18,558 bases of DNA, taken from NCBI GenBank assembly GCA_003512705.1, contig DOPF01000018.1, positions 2,566 to 21,123 of the forward strand, in the 5' to 3' direction. Both the position numbers and the translations under genes were made by a program. Source of the stretch: Patescibacteria group bacterium. GTDB lineage: Bacteria > Patescibacteriota > Patescibacteriia > Veblenbacterales > UBA10138. The notes below the pieces were generated by a model. The model saw only the letters and a list, made by a program, of their open reading frames with translations. It searched no databases and was not told the DNA's origin. Numbering within the stretch: position 1 is the first letter of the stretch; every line of letters starts with the position of its first letter. Positions 14,315 to 18,558 of this stretch are shown in pieces.

Positions 14315-14339
14315 CAAGCCCCAATGCTTGGCATTGGGG
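14315..14339. repeat. CCCCAATG hairpin repeat, copy 2
   Basis: Stem CCCCAATGC (14319-14327) and GCATTGGGG (14331-14339), loop TTG, preceded by CAAG as in copy 1. One of the two differences from copy 1 extends the stem to a full ninth Watson-Crick pair, and the hairpin is kept, suggesting that the structure matters. Confidence 0.75.
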
Positions 14340-14353
14340 TTACCTAAGCGCGC

Positions 14354-14382
14354 TTGACATTTTTTGGCTTATGGGCTAAGAT
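14354..14382 (+). promoter_or_regulatory. promoter-like element inside the noncoding block
   Basis: TTGACA (14354-14359), exactly 17 bp, TAAGAT (14377-14382). It points into 100 bp with no protein gene that ends in a seven-T run (14476-14482). Confidence 0.5.
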
Positions 14383-14388
14383 GGCAAA

Positions 14389-14482
14389 AAATAATAGCTA
14401 TAGCGTCAAGGGGCCGATTTGGGGTTGGTATGACCCACTTCACCAATCACCGGTGGATTAGAGACAAGTCGACCCTTTTTTT
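14389..14482 (+). ncRNA. candidate small RNA 2, family not recognised
   Basis: About 94 nt from the predicted start to the T-run at 14476-14482. GGTTGGT (14423-14429) can pair with ACCAATC (14442-14448), or GGGTTGGT (14422-14429) with GTCGACCC (14468-14475) just before the T-run, so the two folds compete. The second fold would be a wobble-rich terminator stem. Evidence is limited to promoter, T-run and pairing; it may instead be part of a repeat element. Confidence 0.3.
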
Positions 14483-14492
14483 GATTTTTAGC

Positions 14493-14530
14493 CTTGGGGA
14501 AATATATGCGATCGCATACATTTCCCCAAG
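14493..14530. repeat. 38-bp near-perfect palindrome (right end of the noncoding block)
   Basis: Arms 14493-14511 and 14512-14530 are complementary except for one pair. The outer arm CTTGGGGAAATAT matches that of the 14123-14158 palindrome, while the core is ATGCGATCGCAT in place of TGTCCGATCGGACA. The central CGATCG is kept. Confidence 0.9.
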
Positions 14531-14577
14531 ATGTTTTTTTTAAATATTTAAAGAATTTTATTTCACAGACCGCAGAC

Positions 14578-14606
14578 TTGACCCTAACCTAGATTGCTGA
14601 TATACT
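14578..14606 (+). promoter_or_regulatory. promoter of the AbrB-exporter operon
   Basis: TTGACC (14578-14583), exactly 17 bp, TATACT (14601-14606), both 5/6 matches. Transcription should start at about 14613, leaving a 24-nt leader made largely of a tandem repeat. Confidence 0.75.
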
Positions 14607-14636
14607 TAAGTACGATAATTCATACTTTTCATACTT
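14603..14636. promoter_or_regulatory. candidate operator: palindrome and tandem TTCATACTT repeat
   Basis: TACTTAAGTA (14603-14612) is a perfect 10-bp palindrome overlapping the -10 box. Two exact copies of TTCATACTT follow (14619-14627 and 14628-14636), the second abutting the ATG at 14637. This is a plausible binding region for the AbrB-like protein encoded directly downstream (autoregulation), inferred from position only. No Shine-Dalgarno is present. Confidence 0.45.
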
Positions 14637-14876
14637 ATGCCCAAAACCCATAAATCGCACAATATTTTAAATGAAGTTTTTTTTGGCACCACCACTATGG
14701 GGTCACGCGGGCAAGTCGTTATCCCGGCTAGTGCGCGCAGTGCTTTAAAATTGAAAGCCGGCGACAAGTTAATGGTTTTTGGTAAGTTTGGTCAAGTAGT
14801 CGGCTTAGTGAAAGCCGAAGCGATTGATAGTTTTATTAAAAAACTAATGTCCCAGTTTGGAAAGCTTAGAAAATAA
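14637..14876 (+). CDS. AbrB/SpoVT/MazE-like DNA-binding protein
   Basis: 79 residues. The swapped-hairpin DNA-binding domain spans about residues 14-60: GTTTMGSRGQVVIPASARSALKLKAGDKLMVFGKFGQVVGL, with the typical GQVVIP...R...L...GD pattern (read in parts). A short basic helix ends the protein. It should bind DNA as a dimer. No toxin gene is next to it; instead it leads an operon of membrane fusion protein, ATPase and permease with one base between stop and next ATG, so it is probably the local regulator of this exporter, not an antitoxin. The start is set by the ATG after the TTCATACTT repeats. Confidence 0.87.
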   Translation: MPKTHKSHNILNEVFFGTTTMGSRGQVVIPASARSALKLKAGDKLMVFGKFGQVVGLVKAEAIDSFIKKLMSQFGKLRK

Positions 14877-14877
14877 T

Positions 14878-16446
14878 ATGCTAAGAATCTTAAAATTAAA
14901 AAAAGTCTGGATACCACTAGTGATTATGGCAGCTATAGTGACCCTGATTGTGTACCAAAATAAGCAAAACACCAAGCCGCGGTACACCACCGAACGTGTG
15001 GTGGAACAGGATTTGGTGCAAACCGTCTCGGTTACCGGTACGGTGGAAGCCGCTGAAAAGGTTGATTTAAATTTTAAAGCATCGGGTCGCTTATCTACTT
15101 TATCGGTAAAGGTTGGCGATGAAGTGAAGGCCGGTCAGCGCTTGGCTACCCTGCAGTCAGGCGACGCTCAAGCCGCTGTCTTATCAGCCCAAGCGCAACT
15201 AGAGCAGGCGCAGGCGGCGGTGGATAAATTAAACGCCGGGGCGTCGGTAGAAGACGTGTCGGTTAGCGAGGCGGCCGTCGCAGCCGCTGAAGTAACTTTA
15301 GCCAACGCGGAAAAGTCATTAGATAATACTAAAGCCACTCAAGACCAAGCGGTGGCCAATGCTTGGCTTCAATTGGTTGGTTTAACCCCCGAAGCAACGC
15401 CTAAAGCAACTAATGTATCAACCGTTACCATTACCATTGGGGGTACTTATACTGGCAAGGAAACAGGCTCATATACAATTAGGTTGGATAATCCGGTTAA
15501 TTTAACCTATTCAATTTTTGGGCTGGAATCGCGTTATGGCAATGAAGGCAGTCGCCTTACCACCACCGCCCTGGGCTCATATGGTTTAACTATACAATTT
15601 AGCAGCACGGGCACTTTTATGGCTGGAGATGAGTGGATAGCGGAAATACCTAACACTTCAAGTTCCAGTTATACTACTTATAAAGCCGCTTATGATGCCG
15701 CTTTAACTACTCGTAATCAGCAGGTGGATGCGGCCGAGGCCACGGTTCTGGCCGCCGAGCAGGCATTAATAGAGGCCGAGGCCAAGCTGGCTTTAAAACA
15801 AGCCCCGGCTCGTAGTTTTGATTTAGCCTCGGCCACGGCGGCGGTGACTGCCGCTAAAGCTGCATTACTCAAAGCCCAAAGCGATTTAGCTGACCGATCC
15901 ATCGTTGCCCCGGCTGACGGCACGATTACTAAAATCAATAATCAGGCGGGCGAAACAACTTCACTAGCCACACCTGTTTTAGTGCTGTTATCAAAAGGTA
16001 ATTATGAAATAACCATGCAGGTACCTGAAGCGGATGTGGCCAAATTAGATACTGGGCAGGTGGCTGATATTACTTTAGACGCTTTTGGATCGGGGCAACA
16101 TTTTTCTGGACACATTGCTTTTGTTGATCCGGCTTCTACTGTTTTATCCGATGTGGTATATTATGAAGTCACGGTTTTGTTTGATAATACCGACGACGGA
16201 ATTAAGCCGGGGATGACCGCCAACATTGATGTTACCACCGCGTCACGGTCGGGTGTGTTGGTAATTCCCTTACGAGCGGTTAAATACGATTCCGATTTCA
16301 AACCGTTTGTGGAAGTCATGCAAAAAAACACACTGGCTACGCGGATGGTTGAACTGGGGTTAAAGGGAGATGACGGGTTAGTAGAGGTAACGAATGGATT
16401 AACCGCTGGAGAATTGGTAGTAACCTCTAAGACCAATGGCAAGTAA
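14878..16446 (+). CDS. HlyD/MacA-type membrane fusion protein with inserted domain
   Basis: 522 residues from ATG 14878; the frame opens earlier (TTG 14857), but that start lies inside the previous gene. One membrane helix (about 11-26), first half of the lipoyl-like domain (about 50-95: GRLSTLSVKVGDEVKAGQRLATL), an Ala-rich coiled-coil helix (about 97-162), an unusual beta-rich insert (about 178-263: VTITIGGTYTGKETGSYTI...), the returning helix (about 267-338), the second lipoyl half (SIVAPADGTITKINNQAGE) and beta-barrel and membrane-proximal domains with IKPGMTANIDV. It bridges the permease to the exterior. In MacA the hairpin tip meets TolC; an insert at that tip fits an envelope lacking TolC. 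It overlaps the ATPase gene by 11 bp. Confidence 0.88.
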   Translation: MLRILKLKKVWIPLVIMAAIVTLIVYQNKQNTKPRYTTERVVEQDLVQTVSVTGTVEAAEKVDLNFKASGRLSTLSVKVGDEVKAGQRLATLQSGDAQAAVLSAQAQLEQAQAAVDKLNAGASVEDVSVSEAAVAAAEVTLANAEKSLDNTKATQDQAVANAWLQLVGLTPEATPKATNVSTVTITIGGTYTGKETGSYTIRLDNPVNLTYSIFGLESRYGNEGSRLTTTALGSYGLTIQFSSTGTFMAGDEWIAEIPNTSSSSYTTYKAAYDAALTTRNQQVDAAEATVLAAEQALIEAEAKLALKQAPARSFDLASATAAVTAAKAALLKAQSDLADRSIVAPADGTITKINNQAGETTSLATPVLVLLSKGNYEITMQVPEADVAKLDTGQVADITLDAFGSGQHFSGHIAFVDPASTVLSDVVYYEVTVLFDNTDDGIKPGMTANIDVTTASRSGVLVIPLRAVKYDSDFKPFVEVMQKNTLATRMVELGLKGDDGLVEVTNGLTAGELVVTSKTNGK

Positions 16447-17176
16447 TAACTCTGAATTAATTAAGGTAGAAAAATTAAGCAAGCAATATGACAATGACGG
16501 CGTGGTAACGCCGGTGTTGCATAATTTGTCTTTCACCATAAAACCAGGCGAGTTTGTTTCCATTATGGGTCCCTCCGGTTCGGGCAAATCCACCCTAATG
16601 CATATTTTGGGTTTTTTGGATAAATTATCTAGTGGCCAATACTGGTTTGAGGGGCGCGATGTTAGTGGTTTGAACGATGACGAATTGGCGGTTTTTAGGT
16701 TGGAAAAAGTCGGTTTTGTGTTTCAGCAATTTAATCTATTGCCCAAAACTACGGTTTTGGAAAATGTTAAATTGCCGCTATTATACACCGACCTAGCCGA
16801 AGAGGAACGGGTGTCTAAGGCTCGGGAAACTATAAAGGCGGTGGGTTTAGAGCACCGGGTAGAATATTTATCCAATCAATTATCCGGTGGTGAAAAACAG
16901 CGGGTAGCTATAGCCCGGGCGCTGGTTAATAATCCGTCGCTGGTGTTTGCCGATGAACCGACCGGTAACCTGGATTCCAAATCCGGCGCGCAAATAATGA
17001 AAATTTTATTTGACTTAAATGTCAGCCGCGGCCATACGGTTATTTTGGTGACACATGAAATGTACACAGCCAGCCACGCCCAAAGGATTTTGCGACTTAA
17101 AGACGGTGGTTTAGTTTCTGACGAAGCGGTGCCCGAAAGTACGCGCCAGCAAGCTTTAAGCGGTGAATTAAAATAA
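16436..17176 (+). CDS. ABC transporter ATP-binding protein, MacB/LolD type
   Basis: 246 residues with every ABC motif: Walker A GPSGSGKST (45-53), Q-loop FVFQQFNLL (about 94-102), signature LSGGEKQR (149-156), Walker B SLVFADEP (168-175) with Glu174, D-loop GNLD and switch His207 in VTHE. The FQQFNLLP and DEPTGNLDSKSG wording is typical of the MacB/LolD/FtsE class. It powers the permease encoded 13 bp downstream. The start ATG overlaps the end of the fusion protein gene, so translation is probably coupled. Confidence 0.94.
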   Translation: MASNNSELIKVEKLSKQYDNDGVVTPVLHNLSFTIKPGEFVSIMGPSGSGKSTLMHILGFLDKLSSGQYWFEGRDVSGLNDDELAVFRLEKVGFVFQQFNLLPKTTVLENVKLPLLYTDLAEEERVSKARETIKAVGLEHRVEYLSNQLSGGEKQRVAIARALVNNPSLVFADEPTGNLDSKSGAQIMKILFDLNVSRGHTVILVTHEMYTASHAQRILRLKDGGLVSDEAVPESTRQQALSGELK

Positions 17177-17189
17177 TTATCCTACCCAC

Positions 17190-18434
17190 ATGGAAATTAG
17201 GGGAGTCATAAAATTGGTCAGCACCAATCTGCGCGCCAACCGCCTGCGGTCATTTTTAACCATGCTGGGGTTAATTATCGGTATTGGGTCGGTGGTACTA
17301 ATTATTTCCATTGGCGCCGGCGCACAATCATTGATTTTACAGCAAGTTAATAGCTTAGGCAGTGACTTGGTGGGGGTTCTGCCCGGGGCGTCCGACGAAA
17401 CCGGCCCGCCCGCCGCGGTTTTTGGTATCCAAGTAAAAACCCTGGTTAACGATGATGTTAAGGCGCTTCTTAATGACCCTAGAACGTATCATATTGTAGC
17501 AGCGTCAGGGTATGCGCAGGGCCGGGGAAAAGTAGTTTATCAAAACCGATCCATTGATTCCGGTACTTATACTGGGGTGGAGGCGTCTTATCCCGATATT
17601 GAAAAACTGGAATTAAAGTCGGGCCGTTTTTTTACAGCTGAAGAAGATATCGGTCTGGCGCGGGTGGTGGTTTTAGGCAGTGCCATGTCCGAGGAATTGT
17701 TTCAAGGCGACGACCCGGTTGGTCAAAGCATAAAGATCGGTCGCGAAACATTTAGGGTAATTGGTGAAGCCAAAGAGCGTGGCACGGTAGCGTTTACTAA
17801 TCAGGATAATCAGGTATTTATACCATTAAACACCGCTCAAAAAATAATGCTGGGCTGGAGGCATTTATCTTTAATCCGGGCTCGGGTTGATGACGCTGCC
17901 GCCATTGATCAAACCTTAGAAGGCATCAAACAAGTATTACGGGAAAAGCATAAGCTGGATTCTGATCAAGAGGATGATTTTTCCGTGCGCGCGGCGGTGC
18001 AGGCGCTTGATTTATTAACGCAAATTACCGACGCCTTGAAGTTTTTCTTGGCCGCCATAGCCGCCTTATCCTTGTTAGTCGGCGGCATTGGCATAATGAA
18101 CATTATGTTGGTGGCGGTAACGGAAAGGTTTAGGGAAATCGGGTTGCGTAAAGCGGTGGGCGCGCGGCGGCGTGATATTTTAAATCAATTTTTAATAGAA
18201 ACTTTAATAATTACCGGAGTCGCATCGATTATCGGTATTTTGGGAGGTTCAACAGTGTCGGCCTTAATTGCCGCCGTGGCAAAAAGTTTGGGTTATGCCT
18301 GGTCGTTCATTGTTTCGCCGACTTCCATTATTGTGGCAGTGGGGGTCGGTGGATTAATTGGTTTAGTATTTGGTTTTTACCCCGCCAGCCGCGCCGCTAA
18401 ACTTAATCCAGTAGACACATTGCGTTATGAATAG
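17190..18434 (+). CDS. ABC transporter permease, MacB/FtsX family
   Basis: 414 residues. The N-terminus NLRANRLRSFLTMLGLIIGIGSVVLIISIGAG (about 13-44) is the classic first MacB membrane helix. A large extracytoplasmic domain (about 50-275) follows, then three helices (about 284-310, 334-366, 377-397) with the FtsX motif VTERFREIGLRKAVGARRRDI (read in parts) between the first two. The end, FYPASRAAKLNPVDTLRYE, is typical. MacB-type systems are mechanotransmitters exporting peptides, lipoproteins or toxins; the substrate here is unknown. It forms a tripartite unit with the upstream ATPase and fusion protein. Confidence 0.93.
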   Translation: MEIRGVIKLVSTNLRANRLRSFLTMLGLIIGIGSVVLIISIGAGAQSLILQQVNSLGSDLVGVLPGASDETGPPAAVFGIQVKTLVNDDVKALLNDPRTYHIVAASGYAQGRGKVVYQNRSIDSGTYTGVEASYPDIEKLELKSGRFFTAEEDIGLARVVVLGSAMSEELFQGDDPVGQSIKIGRETFRVIGEAKERGTVAFTNQDNQVFIPLNTAQKIMLGWRHLSLIRARVDDAAAIDQTLEGIKQVLREKHKLDSDQEDDFSVRAAVQALDLLTQITDALKFFLAAIAALSLLVGGIGIMNIMLVAVTERFREIGLRKAVGARRRDILNQFLIETLIITGVASIIGILGGSTVSALIAAVAKSLGYAWSFIVSPTSIIVAVGVGGLIGLVFGFYPASRAAKLNPVDTLRYE

Positions 18435-18534
18435 ACTAGTATTAGTTGAGATAAGTATCAGCTTAGCTTTGGCGGGCAGGCCCGCCCGTCGGGCGGCCTC
18501 ACTAGACCCAGTGGTTACCTTAAGGTACGAATAA
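18427..18534 (+). pseudogene. remnant of a second MacB-type permease C-terminus
   Basis: An ATG at 18427 overlaps the permease stop in another frame and opens 35 codons ending RPARRAASLDPVVTLRYE, then TAA (18532-18534). This repeats the permease ending YPASRAAKLNPVDTLRYE at the protein level while most third codon positions differ, so it is an old paralogous tail and not a recent duplication. No transmembrane part precedes it. It is most likely the decayed remainder of a tandem permease gene; translation as a small protein cannot be excluded. Confidence 0.6.
18471..18496. repeat. GC-rich overlapping hairpins
   Basis: GGCGGG-CAGG-CCCGCC (18471-18486) and CCGCCC-GTC-GGGCGG (18482-18496) overlap, so two alternative stems are possible. 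The arms resemble the 479-496 hairpin. They lie in the permease-tail remnant and partly encode its Arg/Ala stretch. Confidence 0.5.
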
Positions 18535-18535
18535 T

Positions 18536-18558
18536 ATGACTTGGCGTAATTACTTTAT
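18536..18558 (+). CDS. start of another gene (partial)
   Basis: ATG at 18536 opens MTWRNYF and runs out of the window. Its position one base after the remnant stop, in a MacB-type cluster, suggests a second permease or other exporter component, but seven codons cannot establish this. Confidence 0.3.

Noticed and set aside
14637..14876. Antitoxin of a toxin-antitoxin pair
   Set aside because: No toxin-like gene lies next to it; it leads an exporter operon, so a regulator role is more likely.

Overview
The window looks like a piece of a Candidate Phyla Radiation (Patescibacteria) chromosome, most likely Parcubacteria-like. The evidence is indirect. Genes are compact and often overlap, and most starts lack a Shine-Dalgarno sequence. 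A PaaX/Cas2-like protein of a type common in these bacteria is present, CTP synthase is divergent, and several secreted proteins have a CPR flavour (PEGA/beta-propeller, C39-like peptidase, MacB-type exporter). The standard genetic code reads through every gene. No rRNA, tRNA or CRISPR array was seen.

Layout. (1) 1-2141 holds the end of a dTDP-rhamnose operon: the 3' part of an rfbD-like gene, then rfbA. The two are separated by a 995-bp insert (417-1411) carrying a PaaX/Cas2-like gene bracketed by two copies of a palindromic 25-mer. The insert is flanked by an exact 28-bp duplication of the rfbA start, so a dead rfbA start remains at 390 and the intact gene begins at 1413. (2) 2050-3471 (minus strand) is a membrane-anchored PEGA/beta-propeller protein whose end overlaps the rfbA end by 92 bp. 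It is divergent from murA (3537-4790). (3) 4856-8453 is a tight operon: S41/CtpA protease, acylphosphatase, ribosomal protein L9 and CTP synthase, with every junction overlapping. (4) 8623-9066 is a small membrane-anchored protein of unknown function. (5) 9213-12680 is a large secreted GH18 chitinase-like protein with Ig-like repeats, a putative carbohydrate-binding module and an uncharacterised C-terminal domain. (6) 12721-13002 (minus) is ribosomal protein L27, divergent from an anchored C39-like peptidase (13128-13919).

(7) 13920-14636 is a 717-bp stretch without protein genes but dense in signals. It has a self-contained candidate small-RNA gene (about 13960-14111), a 408-bp block bounded by two long related palindromes (14123-14158 and 14493-14530) with nine CCCCAA/TTGGGG words and two repeated hairpins, a second candidate RNA (about 14389-14482), and a strong promoter. 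(8) 14637-18434 is an operon of an AbrB-like regulator, an HlyD-type membrane fusion protein, a MacB-type ATPase and a MacB/FtsX-type permease. It is followed by a short remnant resembling a second permease tail and the first codons of another gene.

Themes. The window mixes housekeeping genes (murA, rplI, pyrG, rpmA) with envelope and secretion functions. The most unusual signals are the insert with a 28-bp duplication at rfbA, a family of TGTCC...GGACA-type palindromes that bracket the PaaX/Cas2-like gene and recur at 8483 and 14123 (with a diverged form at 14493), and the noncoding island at 13920-14636. All gene identities rest on motif recognition by eye; no database search was possible.
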